Positions 37,626 through 48,314 of a stretch of 64,000 bases of DNA are shown one piece after another. The translations under genes were made by a program, and so were the position numbers. The DNA is from Aurantiochytrium sp. KH105. Taxonomy: Eukaryota > Sar > Bigyra > Thraustochytrida > Thraustochytriidae. The notes under the pieces were generated by a model. The model saw only the letters and a list, made by a program, of their open reading frames with translations, searched no databases and was not told where the DNA came from. The stretch covers positions 310,001 through 374,000 of the forward strand of contig BGKB01000056.1 in NCBI GenBank assembly GCA_003116975.1, given 5' to 3'. Every line of letters starts with the position of its first letter. The stretch's first letter is position 1.

Positions 37626-39266
37626 ATGAAGATCATAGCACTTGCACTTCTCGTCATAGCCTGCTGCGCAGATGTCGCGCAGGGTAGAAGAGTGGTCAAG
37701 CTCTGGCAATCGGATTTTGACAAAGGTACCCTCGTCTTGAAACGTAGTAACACGCGATATGTTCTTGGCGAAGACATCGTCTTCCGGCCGCAAGGAGACT
37801 TGACGCTCGAGTCGCCAGAGACATGGATGTTTCCGAGTCGCAACCAACAGGCCTACACCGGAAGCGCATTTCGTCTCGGCTTTTTTGCGGCAATCACCAT
37901 CTCCGGATACAATGTAGTGCTTGATCTCAATGGCTACACCTTGAGTCAATCGGTAGAACATGCCAACGTACAGCGCTTCTTTGCCCTCATTGAGCTGGCA
38001 AGCTCGCCATTTCCACCAAATCAGGGTCCAGCCTCGTTCGGAGGCGCTGATGAATTCAAGGCCGCTCGCAGAGTGCGCATCGAGAATGGCGTGCTCGGAC
38101 TGAGTAGCCATCATGGCATCCACGGAAACCACAACGTCCGTGTGACGCTCCAAAACCTGGAGATTCGCGACTTTGAGGTTGCTGGTGTTGCCCTCAATCG
38201 AGTTCATAATCTGCGCATGCGTGACGTGTACGTCCATTCCTCGCGAACTGACGTACCTTCGGCTGGCGCACTTTCGCAGAGTGTCTTTCTCTTGCAAGCA
38301 TCGCGCTTCTTTCTTACGCCCACGACCGCCATTACAGAGAAGGCAGCTGCGCTTCGAACTGCTGTGTACAACTTTCTAAATGATGGCTCCGACCCTTCGG
38401 GACTGTTTTCATCGCAATCCGGAGGCCTGCCCGACGGTTCATTGCTCGCTGGCGTCATGGTTTCGGCCAGGCTCAACATCGGACTCTTTGAAACAGAAAC
38501 ACCGTATTGGCGCGACCAGGACGTTTCTCGAGATGTTCAACTCAAAAATGTTGTCATCGAAAACCTTGTCGGTCGTCCAAGGGAGACTGGCGCTTTGAAA
38601 ACGACTTCTCCACGGACTGTGGTGGATCCTCGTACCGAGGCTTACCAGAATGGGCACGCCAGCGACATCATTGCAGCGGTCTTTGACGTTGATCGCGTCG
38701 TCGACATCGACAACAACTTTGCTTACGTGCCCACACCACTTGCAGACCTGCAGCTTGCGGTCGCCGAGCACGCCATCACGTGCCTTTCTCAAAATCTCAC
38801 CTGCGGAACGGGAGCTGAAGGTAGCCTGCTCAAGCGCAACGGAATCTCGCAAGCTATCGTTGACTGGTCCAAGAGCGATGATCCTGCGACTGCGTGGGCC
38901 TATATCCAGGAGGAGATGCACGTTGTGGGCAATCATGATGTGCAATTTCATCATAATAAGGGAATCAAAGGTCTCAAGCTTGAGGGAACTTTTCTCGCTC
39001 ATATTGAAAATGTCAAAGTGTCTGGCATTGTCAATCTTGCGGATTCCACGGACCGCTCTCCTTTGGCGCTCGCTCATGATCCTGACTATGTCTATGAAGG
39101 CTTCGCTTCTCGCGGAGTCGTCATTGCTGCTGCGCTCAATGTCGCGGGGGATAAGGTTGAAGTTACAAACGTGACGTCCGTCTCGGGCCCACACATTTGC
39201 TTGGATGCTGTAAATCACGTGCCCAAACTGAACCTGAACAGGCTTGATATGGAATGCATGTACTAA
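37626..39266 (+). CDS. Secreted beta-helix-like protein, paralogue 2
   Basis: 546 residues. The signal peptide (KIIALALLVIACCADVAQG) starts at the ATG at 37626, so the start is well supported. It is co-linear with the protein at 34822: VKLWQSDFDKGTLVL, DLNGYTLSQSVEHANVQRFF, GPASFGGADEFKAA, NGVLGLSSHHGIHGN, GGLPDGSLLAGVM, DRSPLALAHDPDYVYEGFASRG. Short strand-turn repeats again suggest a parallel beta-helix. It differs by a shorter central Asp/Gly segment and a C-terminus ending LDMECMY. Same strand and 1.1 kb spacing point to tandem duplication. Secreted, function unknown. Confidence 0.78.
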   Translation: MKIIALALLVIACCADVAQGRRVVKLWQSDFDKGTLVLKRSNTRYVLGEDIVFRPQGDLTLESPETWMFPSRNQQAYTGSAFRLGFFAAITISGYNVVLDLNGYTLSQSVEHANVQRFFALIELASSPFPPNQGPASFGGADEFKAARRVRIENGVLGLSSHHGIHGNHNVRVTLQNLEIRDFEVAGVALNRVHNLRMRDVYVHSSRTDVPSAGALSQSVFLLQASRFFLTPTTAITEKAAALRTAVYNFLNDGSDPSGLFSSQSGGLPDGSLLAGVMVSARLNIGLFETETPYWRDQDVSRDVQLKNVVIENLVGRPRETGALKTTSPRTVVDPRTEAYQNGHASDIIAAVFDVDRVVDIDNNFAYVPTPLADLQLAVAEHAITCLSQNLTCGTGAEGSLLKRNGISQAIVDWSKSDDPATAWAYIQEEMHVVGNHDVQFHHNKGIKGLKLEGTFLAHIENVKVSGIVNLADSTDRSPLALAHDPDYVYEGFASRGVVIAAALNVAGDKVEVTNVTSVSGPHICLDAVNHVPKLNLNRLDMECMY

Positions 39267-41053
39267 GGGACTAGGGACTCTGTTTTCCGATGGTATAAAC
39301 GTGTTCACGCATGCGCCTTTTACCTTGTCAAAAATCGCCCTTTGCTAACAGAGATACTCAACTGTTCTCGCATTCACCTTTTACCTAATCAGAAATCGCC
39401 CCTTTTCAATTTCAACAAAAATCATCGCTTCCAAGATTCTACTTCGAAGGCTGGCACAGTGTCGGCGTTCCAAGGGAGCAGGCACAACGAAGAAAGACGC
39501 CCATCACCGCTGTGTATACCCACCCCATTTCCATCACCCTACTTTGCTCTTCATCGCTCCATTTTGTTCATCATCGCTCGATTCTCGAAGAGCAGGTTGG
39601 TAATTAACAGTAAGCCCTACTTGAACCCTCTTCCGTACCCGTGACGGCCCATACGCACCCTCTAATAACTATTGCAACGTCGCGTCACTTGCCGAATGCT
39701 TGGCGTTGTTGACTCCCTCTACCATGAAACGCACGGGTTGGGCAGCCCAGCCTACAGTGCAAACCGTCGCCACTACGCTGTTGAACTGCCTGCTGTGGCC
39801 GGCAGATCGACACAGCTTGTTGGGAGGAGGAGCGAACCGTCGGGTCCCCGAAATCGTCCTACGTTTTCCGTTGTGCTTGGTCCCCACTTCCTCAGGCTCG
39901 AGCCGACCGACGACCGAAAGCGGAACAGCCAGCTGCTGCTGCAGCCACCTACCTCCGGCTAGACATGAGACACGATGTGAAAGAAGTCAAGGTTCCAGCT
40001 GTCCCTTCGCGCGTCCCACTTGGGTCACTGCCACACGCGTGCAAACTGCACTGCGCTACGGGACGACTGTTTGGGCCTCCTTTTTTCCCGTTTCGTTCCA
40101 GGCGCTCCGAGTCCGAGACCGAGCCATTCCGAGCGCGAGCCCAAGCGTGTGCTGTCCAGCGCCGTCGGCCTTTTCTCCTTTCCAGCCTCGGCCAGCCGAG
40201 CTGCTGCATTTTCCGGTGCGTGCGTGCCTTGTGTCGTGTCATCATCGCTCAACGTCGCTCACTATCTCCTCGCGCTGGCAGCCCGGCCCAGCGAAAGAAG
40301 AAAACCCGCCTGGCCGCGGCTTCTGGGCCGCAGCTTTCATTCCATCTCTCGCCGCCGTCTCATGCGACGTGGCCCGCGCGCAGGACGTGGAGGCCGCGCG
40401 GGCACGCGCTCTCAACCCGCGCCCACATGGCGCTCGAGACCGTTGCGCTCTCTGCTTGACCCTTATTATCGTAACTAACTGTAACAGCAGCCGTGCGTAG
40501 TACGTGGCAAACGGCCGCGGCCCTTCCCGGCGCGCATTCCCGACTTGCGGCCGCGCGCGCGCAAGTGCGCTATCCGCGGCGCAAGCGGGCTATCCGGCGC
40601 GCGCAAGTGCGGCAAACGGCCGCCGGCTTGCGCCGCGGATACTCGACTTGCGCGGGGGCGGCCGCAAGTGCGCGGGGGCGGCCGCAAGTCGCGCAAACCG
40701 CCTTCGCGCAGTGCCCGCGCCGCGGCGCCGGAGAAAGGGAGAAACAGAGAGGGAAAACAAACCACCGTCGCCCGGGCCCCGCCCGCTCGGCACGCACGCG
40801 CGAAAGCACGCTCGGCAGGAGCCCGCCCCGCCCCGCCCCGCCCCGCCCCGCCCCGCGCGCCGCAGTCGCGCTCGGCCCCGCGCCCCGCCGCGTGCCGAGG
40901 GAGAGCGCGCGCGAGCCCCGAGATAGATCTCGTTCTCGCGGGCTCCATCGATCCATCCGTCCATCCATCGCGAAGCCCGCGACGGCGACGGCGACGGCGA
41001 CGGCGACCGCGCGGAGGAGCAGCAGCAGCAGCAGCCGGAGGAGGGCCGCAGCC
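39267..41053. promoter_or_regulatory. Long GC-rich 5' region of the poly-Q gene, with repeats
   Basis: About 1.8 kb. The left part has two ~38-bp direct repeats (39308-39345 and 39369-39406). From 40500 it is extremely GC-rich with a dense cluster of ACTTGCG/CGCAAGT motifs (40543-40695) and (CCCCG)n at about 40824-40855. Long open frames run through this DNA but are low-complexity and overlap on both strands. Confidence 0.45.
39308..39406. repeat. ~38-bp direct repeat pair
   Basis: Copy 1 at 39308-39345 and copy 2 at 39369-39406 share CGCAT, CCTTTTACCT and AATCGCCC blocks in the same order, with about seven differences. Just downstream of paralogue 2. Confidence 0.7.
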
Positions 41054-41391
41054 ATGGTCGTCAGCGAGGCGCCGACGCAGGCCGCGGCGGGGCCCGCGCC
41101 CCGCGCGCTGGAGCCTCGGAAGAACGAGGCCGCCGCTACAGCGGCCTCGAAAACGCGCCCCAAGGAGAGCGTGACGGGAACGCACCAGCGTCGACGCGAG
41201 CGCCGCGGCCGTCGTGAGCCCAGGCGTGTGCAGCAGCCGCAGCAGCAGCAGCAGGAGGAGGAGACGTCCGCATCGCTGTCGACGTCGCTCAAAGCGCAGC
41301 AGGGTAAGCAGCAGCGAAAGAAGCAGCAGCAGCAGCAGCAGCAGCAGCTGTCAAAGGCAAAGCAACAACTGCAACAAGAGAATCGCCTCCC

Positions 41392-41447
<56 letters not shown>

Positions 41448-44053
41448 TGACGGGAACGAGGCGCGACACAGTAGTTGTGAAAAAGCTCCCCATTTCGCAG
41501 CAGCAGAACCAAGTCCAGCAGCATCACCGGCAACGGCAGCCACAGCGGCACGTCCCGAGACCCGCTTCTTCTTCCTCTTCTTCTTCTTGTTTCTCTTCTT
41601 CACGCAGACCCAAGGCAAACGTGAAGCCTTTGCCACAAGAGACGCGGCAAGAATTTGTGCGAAAGGCAGCTCCCGAGTCTGTGGAGCCCGTGAGGAGTCC
41701 ACGGGAGGACGAGGAGGAAACGCAAATTCTTCGCGATCGTAGGGAGTTCGAGTGCCTTGATCCTGCTCACGACGAGTCAGACGAGGAATCAGAGGCGCCT
41801 GCACAGGGCCGTGCGCGTCAAATCAACAATCCCGAAGAGGAAGAGGACGACGACGTAGACGTGGACGACGAGGTCGACGTCGGCGTCGGCGACGAGGAAG
41901 AAGATGACGACGAGGTTGTAGAACTGGACGACGAAGAGTCCTCGTCCATGATGTCTGACGACCTTGCCTCGTTCGCATCCTCTGTCAATCCCGGGACTGT
42001 AGCGACACACCTTACTGCAAACAGCTTGACCAGCACTGGACGAAAGTTGGACGTGGCCACTCTCTTTGCGGAGCAACGTCGTTTCGAGGAGGCCAACGAC
42101 AAGGTCAAGGTGAGCGTCGCTCTCGACGGGGGTCCGCCTTTGGAGGTTTTTGTATCTGTAGCAGAAAATGGCCTGTTAAAGTACACGAGCGACGGGAACC
42201 TCGAGGTTACCTGTGCTTCGGGTGTCCTGCGCGTCGCAGTGCATTCCTCATCGCGTGGCATCCACCACGAGATTGAGGGCGCATTTTCTCTGCAAGAGAC
42301 CGTCCGGCTCGACGCATGGACAGAGCTGAACTTTGTCCATGACGAAAAGGAGTCCGCGTGGCGCTTCAAGGGTTTTCAAATTCGTTTGGAAGCGGAGGGT
42401 AAATGCTTGCGCAGCTCTGCAATCGCATCGACCGCCCCGTTGTCTGCGGCGCAAGAAGTCTCGGCGCGCCCTCATTTGGAGGAGGGTTCGCTTCAGATGC
42501 AAGCACCCTCGCAGACACAATCGCCTCCGCTTCCGCAAGGTGTTCAAGGTCCTGCGCCTGTCATGCGGGGCCCGCCCGGCTTCGCGAGCATGCCTGCTGT
42601 CACTGTTGCCCCTCCACTCCCTGTACCCGCGCCTGGGATGACGCCGCCGCCGATGCCGCTGCAGCTGCCGCAGCAGCAGCAAGCACCGCAGCCCATGGCC
42701 CCGATTAACGCTGAAGCAGGTTTTGCACCCCCCATGGGTAAAGCGATGAACCCAAATGCAGACCTGCAGCAGCAGCAGCAGCAGCAGCCCTCAATGATGT
42801 GGTTTCCGTATGGGCCTCCCCCACACGCTGGACTCGCCGGCGCGCGTTCCGGCGTAGCTCCGTATTTTATGTACATGCCTTCTGCGTACGCGCAAATGCC
42901 CCTCATGTATCCTGGCGCTCCTGACCAGCAAGGACCGCAGCCATCTCAGCCGCAGCAACAAGCACACATGCCTCCTCCGCACATGCTTTCTCCGCACCAC
43001 CATCACATGCTCCAGCAACAACAAGCGCACATGCCCATGATGCCCATGATGCCCATGATGCCTGCTTTGGACGGGGCCATGTCGCCGCCAACGCCGGTGC
43101 CCATGGGCCCTATGATGCGCATGCCCGAGCCCGAAGCATTCGAGACCACGGCAGCGTCATTCCTTGACGAAATTCAGAAGCACTCGGGTCTCGACATGCA
43201 GGAATTGCTTTTGCGTTCCGAATGGGGCCGTGGGCGCGTCATGGATTTGCTCCGTCGCAAAGCGCACCCCGACCTGTACGCCACGCTTCTGGATCGCATT
43301 GGGGCCGGTGTCGGTGTTCTCCTTTTGAATCGGTTTGCCTCGCAGGTCGTTCTGGAGATCTTGAAGAGTGGGTCCGCCGTGGAGCGCGAGCGGCTCGTGG
43401 ATCTCCTCGATGTTTCAGCCCCAGCACTCATGTCGAGCACTGTGGCCTGCAACGTGTTGCTGGCTGCGATCAAGGACATGCGCGACGAAGCGACCGGCAA
43501 GCATCTTTTGGATGTCATCCTGGACAATGTCGACGCCACGGAACTGCTGGCGCACCCCCGCGCGCTCACTCTCGCCTTGGCGACGCACTCTGACGCCGAT
43601 GAACGTGTGCGCGCCGCCTTGAGTGCCGCTGCCAATCCTGTGCGCCTTGCGACTTCTCGCGTCGAGACCGCGCGAACCATGGTCGATGCCAAGTTTGTCG
43701 ATCCTGCATATGTACACGTGCTTGCACACCACGAACTCGGGTACACCATTCTGTGCAAGGACGCGCAGCTCCGCGAGGCGTGTGTGGAGCGCCTCGATCT
43801 TCCGACGCTTGCCAAACACGCGCCCGCGGGTGCAAAGCTGGTCCAAGCTCTGCTGGACGAGCCTTCTTCAATGATGGCTGTGGCGCAGCTGTTGGCAGAG
43901 GCGGCGCCCTCTTTGGTTTTTGATCGCACAGGAAGGCGTCTGGCTGAGCAGGCGCTTCGGCTGCTTTTGAAGCGATCCTCTGCGTCGGAAGTGCCCAATT
44001 ACGAGCTGCTCGCCCTTTTTGAACCCGATGTCGAGCAGCAACAGGAGGAGTGA
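41054..44053 (+). CDS. Poly-Q / acidic protein with helical-repeat C-terminus (Pumilio-like?)
   Basis: 999 residues from the ATG at 41054 (GCAGCCATGG). Upstream sequence in the same frame is CpG-island DNA and I take it as 5' UTR. Order: a basic region, two poly-Gln tracts (about 90-97 and 115-131), an acidic Asp/Glu run (about 255-300), then a compact beta-rich domain (about 335-455: KVSVALDGGPPLEVFVSV, LEVTCASGVLRVAVHSS, WRFKGFQIRLEAEGK). A Met/Pro/Gln-rich disordered stretch follows (about 480-700), and finally ~290 helical residues (FLDEIQKHSGLDMQELLL, GVLLLNRFASQVVLEILKSG). The helical part resembles an alpha-solenoid, and the FASQVVLEIL pattern recalls Pumilio repeats, but RNA-contact triplets are not obvious. 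Probably an RNA-associated granule-type protein; low certainty. An AATAAA lies at 44111-44116, about 60 nt past the stop. Confidence 0.6.
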
Positions 44054-45189
44054 GTGAGTCAGTCACCCGGTCAACACGCTGGCTCTTAATGAGATGAAAC
44101 ACATGAAAACAATAAAACACATGCTCGTTGTCTTACTCTCTTTTTGTCTTTTTATGTTTTGCTTGCTTCAGAGAGCTGACTAGCTTTTGGTTCTCATCCA
44201 TTATTTTTGCTCCTCATGGCATTGTGCGTCATGGGCGTTGCGACAAAGAAAGTAATTCATGAAAATGATTATGTTTGAGGTTTTCAGGATAGCTGGGTTT
44301 TACGACAGGACAGATAAGACAAGATTTCCGAAGGTAAATCTTCGTGTAAGCCTATTATCTCAAGGGAAGAACCTGGCTTCAACGAAACCTAAGCAATACG
44401 TGGCGTGGTGGCAGCAAGACAAGACATGAAAGATGGAAAGATAAACACGAAGAAACAAGCTTTGTCCAAGATAAAAGCTCGGAAACAAGCTTTGTGCAAG
44501 ACAGGAGCTGGGAACTCAGCTCAGGTGCAAACACCGACACAATTCTCAGATTCCACCACAAGTTTGCTTTCTTCATTGGTCTCACGCCAAAAGGCGAGTT
44601 TGAAAAAGAGATGCAAGAGCTTGACGCGAGTCATTCTGAAATACACGCACGATCGTAGAGGAGGGACCTCGTGCGAAATGAACACAACCAACGAAAAACA
44701 ACACTTTCTCCAAAGTATTCTCACCCTCACACATACACGTCTGCGCGCGCTCTCTCTCTCTCTCCATTATCTGCGCAAGCACCACGAAGAAGGTCTCGCG
44801 ATAGCAAAGTAAACAATCAAAGTAAAAGTCGTCGTCACATTCTCACCAATTGAAAGGAAAAAGTAGGGGTTGAAGAAGCTTGATCACGCCGAGCAGGGAC
44901 CTGCCTGTACAGCAGACCCGGCCCCCACCACGTACTCGCCTCAAGACGGCCTGGGTACACGCCCAAAAGGTTACTTTACCCTGCCAAGACGCCAGAGAAA
45001 AGATGGACATGCAGACGAGCCAGGGGCAAACGTCAGGAGGAAAGCCAATAAACGTGGCGTCATCGTCATCGTCGTTGTAGTTGTAGCAGGGTCAGGAGCT
45101 ATGAGCACGGCAAGCAGCAGCACGCAGGCGCGGCGCAAAGCCAGCCACCCGCGTCGCCCTCACCGCACGTCTCTAGCACCACGAGCCGC
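44054..45189. other. Intergenic region, convergent 3' ends
   Basis: About 1.1 kb between the poly-Q gene (+) and eL37 (-), much more A/T-rich than the surroundings. A duplicated CAAGCTTTGT(C/G)CAAGA piece occurs near 44456 and 44486. Short frames only; no gene. Confidence 0.45.
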
Positions 45190-45456
45190 TTACTTGGTCG
45201 GCTTGGCGACGGTGCCCTCGCGGAAGCCGTTCTTGGCCTTGCGGGGGATGGTCTTGAGGTAGCGCATGCGGCCGGTGCCCTCCGTGCGGCGTCGCAGGGC
45301 CTTCTTGCCCCACTGGTACCGGCGCATCTTGGGCGAGGGGTAGCCGCACGAGGCGCAAGTCGCCTTCTGCACGTGGTACGACGACTTGCCGCACCGCCGG
45401 CACAGCACGTGCGACTTGTTGTGCTTCTTGCCGAAAGCCTGCGTACCCTTCGTCAT
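45190..45456 (-). CDS. RPL37: 60S ribosomal protein eL37
   Basis: Cytosolic large-subunit protein eL37, 88 residues, near-standard length. The start [16 protein letters not shown] is canonical. The zinc-binding CxxC...CxxC is present at Cys19, Cys22, Cys34 and Cys37, followed by [19 protein letters not shown] and a basic C-terminus ending VAKPTK. It binds rRNA near the exit tunnel. Unlike eL18 in this window it has no intron after the ATG. About 205 nt upstream is a telomere-like CCCTAACCCTA motif, and a GCTTGCGCGCCGCC motif lies about 100 nt upstream. Confidence 0.97.
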   Translation of the reverse strand: MTKGTQAFGKKHNKSHVLCRRCGKSSYHVQKATCASCGYPSPKMRRYQWGKKALRRRTEGTGRMRYLKTIPRKAKNGFREGTVAKPTK

Positions 45457-45991
45457 CTTCCCTGCTGCGACGCGACCTGCGCTGCCAAGCCTGCGTCAAC
45501 TCCTCAAACTATTCTGCTCCTCCGCCTGCGCCGCGCCGCCACCCGGCCGGGCCCCTGCTTGCGCGCCGCCAGCCCGCCCCTAGCCCGGCCCTACGACCCC
45601 CCTACCGCGCCTCCGCCACCCCTTCCCGCCCCGGCGCGCCCGGGCGCCGCATTCCGCGTTGCCCTAACCCTACCCCCCCGCGCGCCGCCTGCCGCGCCGG
45701 ACCTCTCAGCCTGCGACTAGTCGCGGTAAATACCAGTCCCTATTCCCGGTTGCGGGAAACTAGTATGGGGAACTGTCGTGCGTGCGGGAGGAAGCGCGGG
45801 GACGGGGTGTGCGCCAAGGTCGGGGATGGGGTGTGCGCCAGGGGCGGGGACGGGGTGTGCGCCGAGGGCGGGGACGGCGGCGGGATGGGTGGCGAGGCGC
45901 CGGCGCCGGAGCAGCTGCAGAGCGCGATTGGGTCTGCGCGCGCGAGGGCAGAGCAGAAGGCCGGGGACGCGCCGGCGACGCGGCAGGAAAG
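45457..45991. promoter_or_regulatory. Divergent promoter of eL37 and the Lys-rich gene
   Basis: Strongly C-rich on the + strand. Contains GCTTGCGCGCCGCC (45557-45570), a telomere-like CCCTAACCCTACCC (45662-45675) and an ACTAGT...ACTAGT near-palindrome around 45717-45764. A GTG-initiated frame through 45782-45991 is not accepted as coding. Confidence 0.55.
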
Positions 45992-47035
45992 ATGGAGGAC
46001 GAGAAGCTCGCGGATTTGCACGATGATCTCAAGCTCAAGGCGAGCTCGAGGGGCGGCCGCGGCGGGCTGGGAACTGGGTTCCAGGGGTCCGGCGGCTTTG
46101 ACCTGAACAAGGCCATCCTGCGGCAGCACAACATGGACGAACACGGCAACGAGCTCAAGAAGGGACAAGATGATGAGGCCGAAGCCGAGGCGGAACCCAC
46201 CATTTCGGGCCCGAGGCCTGGACACATGCCGCTCATCAAATTCGTCCCTGCCGGGTACAAGCCCAAGCCTGTGGAGAACAAGAACGTTATGACTTTTGAT
46301 GACAGTGACGATGAGAAGAGCGTTGCCAGCAGCAGCAGCAGCAGCAGCAGCAGTGAGTCTGAGTCTGAGTCTGAATCTGACTCAAGCGACGATGAAGAAG
46401 TGCAGACGAAAGTTGTCGCCAAAAAGACGAAAAAGGCTGATGCGAAGCCCAAGGAAAAGGTGAAAAAGGAAAAGTCGGAAAAGGTCGAGGAGAAGAAGAA
46501 GAAGAAGAAGAAGAAGGAGAAGAAGGTCAAAACCACGGAAGAAGAATCCAAAAAGGAAAAGAAAAAGGAGAAGAAGACCAAAAAGGACAAAAAGACGAGC
46601 AAAACGTCCAAGAACTCCGAAGAGGGCGCAGACGCTCCCGCAGAGGAGAAAAAGAAGGACAAGAAGACGAAGAAGGACAAAAAGAAGAAGGACAAGAAGG
46701 AAAAGGAAAAGGACAAGGAGGCCTCCTCTGGCAAGAAGCGAAAGCGACCCGAGGACAAGGAGGCCAGCAGCGAAGAAAGCGAAGAGCAAACGTCGAAGAA
46801 GATCAAGAAGAAGAAGAAGACATCAGACGACGCAAACGGAAAGGTTGAAGCAACAACAAAGAAGGACAAGAAACCAAAAAAGGATGAGAAGAAGAAAAAG
46901 AAAAAGAAGGACAAGGCGCAAAAGGATAGTGAGAAAGAATCGGCCATGGAGACTGATGACGTGTCCGACAAGAAGGAAAAAAAGAAAAAGTCCAAGGACA
47001 AGAAGGAGAAAAAGGCGAAAAAGGAGAAAAAGTAG
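45992..47035 (+). CDS. Lysine-rich (KKEK) nuclear-type protein, unknown
   Basis: 347 residues from the ATG at 45992. The first ~95 residues are non-repetitive and the likely functional part: EDEKLADLHDDLKLKASSRG, GFDLNKAILRQHN and MPLIKFVPAGYKPKP. A Ser run with Glu/Asp (CK2-like acidic Ser sites) follows at about 112-135. The remaining ~210 residues are almost entirely Lys/Glu/Asp/Ser (KKEK-type repeats) and predicted disordered or helical and highly charged. Such tails are typical of nucleolar and chromatin/RNA-processing proteins. I do not recognise the N-terminal motif. Several GAA/AAG-rich stretches could expand or contract. Confidence 0.65.
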   Translation: MEDEKLADLHDDLKLKASSRGGRGGLGTGFQGSGGFDLNKAILRQHNMDEHGNELKKGQDDEAEAEAEPTISGPRPGHMPLIKFVPAGYKPKPVENKNVMTFDDSDDEKSVASSSSSSSSSESESESESDSSDDEEVQTKVVAKKTKKADAKPKEKVKKEKSEKVEEKKKKKKKKEKKVKTTEEESKKEKKKEKKTKKDKKTSKTSKNSEEGADAPAEEKKKDKKTKKDKKKKDKKEKEKDKEASSGKKRKRPEDKEASSEESEEQTSKKIKKKKKTSDDANGKVEATTKKDKKPKKDEKKKKKKKDKAQKDSEKESAMETDDVSDKKEKKKKSKDKKEKKAKKEKK

Positions 47036-48314
47036 AAGCACCTCACTCTTTCCCCTTCCTCTTTCTTTCCCCCTTTCGTCATCGTCGTTGTTACTTGTCT
47101 TTGCGCGTGCAACGCTTTCAATCAAGCGCAGAGCTCTCGATGGCCGTGCAAACCTGATTGCGCTCGGGTAAACTAGGATTCATTTGAGCGTAATCTTTGC
47201 TGGCAAGTGTGCTAATTCTAATCCCATGTGAGGGACGTCCCTGTCTGATTCGTAGGGCTTTATGACTTTATTTTTTCTTGGCCCCCTCGGCTGCCATGCA
47301 CATGACGCGCCCCAATCTCACACCGATGTTTCTTACGAACGCATGGTCGCGCGAGTTAAAAAAAAAACAAAACAATCGTAAGAGCATGCGGTCAAACTCT
47401 ACTTGATTCCACAAGCACCACTTACGTTCACGCACGTAGTCACGACTGAAAAATGCGTGCCGGTTTAAAAGTAAAATTTTCTTTTTTTCCACCTCACATC
47501 ATCGGCAGGCTCTCCTCCTCTTCCTCATCGGATTTTTATTGAATCGACACCTCAACAGCCCATTCGCACAGTGAGGAACGATTTTATGATGGAAGTCGGC
47601 CCTTCAAGCTATTGTGCCGATGCACTTGCACGAATACAAACGCGAAGAACGACAGGCCCATCTCTCGAGAACAACGTACGTACACGGAAACGCATTTCGG
47701 CGCGCCTTGTCTTCTTTTTACACATGCAATCTTGCCGCGTAAACACAAGCGCACGGTGCACAGCGGCTCGTCACGCCCCGTCCATGATGGCGAGCTTTCT
47801 TTTTCGAGAGCCAATGGGTCGTGGAGCCTCTGCGCAGAGATGGGCCCGTCAACTTCATGGCTGCTGCAGCTACTGGCAGCTAGATGCCTCTTTTCACGGT
47901 CAGATGGGGTGGCGACACCCCGCTTCGGTTTGCGCTCGAGGCCGAGAATCTCGCTGGCTAGCTAGCTGGCTGACGCAAGGGCGAATTGCGACGTATGTGA
48001 GAACGTATGCGCACCGCGTGAAATTAACACCTGAGAGGAGTTGGTCGCAGATCGTCGCAGATCTTGCTGTAACTCGAACGATGGAAGAAGGGGTCGCTTC
48101 GGTTTTCAGTTGTGGTCACCTCATCCTTGTTCTTTCTGTCCGTCGCGACGGACATCAGAATGAAGCTTCGGCATATCTTCATGCGTAGCCAAGTCTCGCG
48201 AGGCGTGCAGACGCGAGGCAATTCATCAAATCTGGAATTGACGACGAGTTTATCCCAACATCATCAGCGCTTGCCCTGAGGAGATTAGCAGCTAGACTTC
48301 AATCTTTGGAGAAT
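47036..48314. other. Intergenic region
   Basis: About 1.28 kb between the Lys-rich gene and the first SDR gene, both +. Mixed composition with poly-A/T patches near 47270-47490. One 195-205 codon frame (about 47571-48188) lacks any recognisable motif or good start context and is not called. Confidence 0.4.

Noticed and set aside
39700-40500. 266-codon + strand frame
   Set aside because: Composition is Ser/Pro/Arg/Cys-rich promoter-like DNA, other frames are equally open, and no domain is recognisable.
47571-48188. 205-codon + strand frame before SDR copy 1
   Set aside because: GTG at the nominal start, no motif, codon use unlike neighbouring genes. Probably chance.
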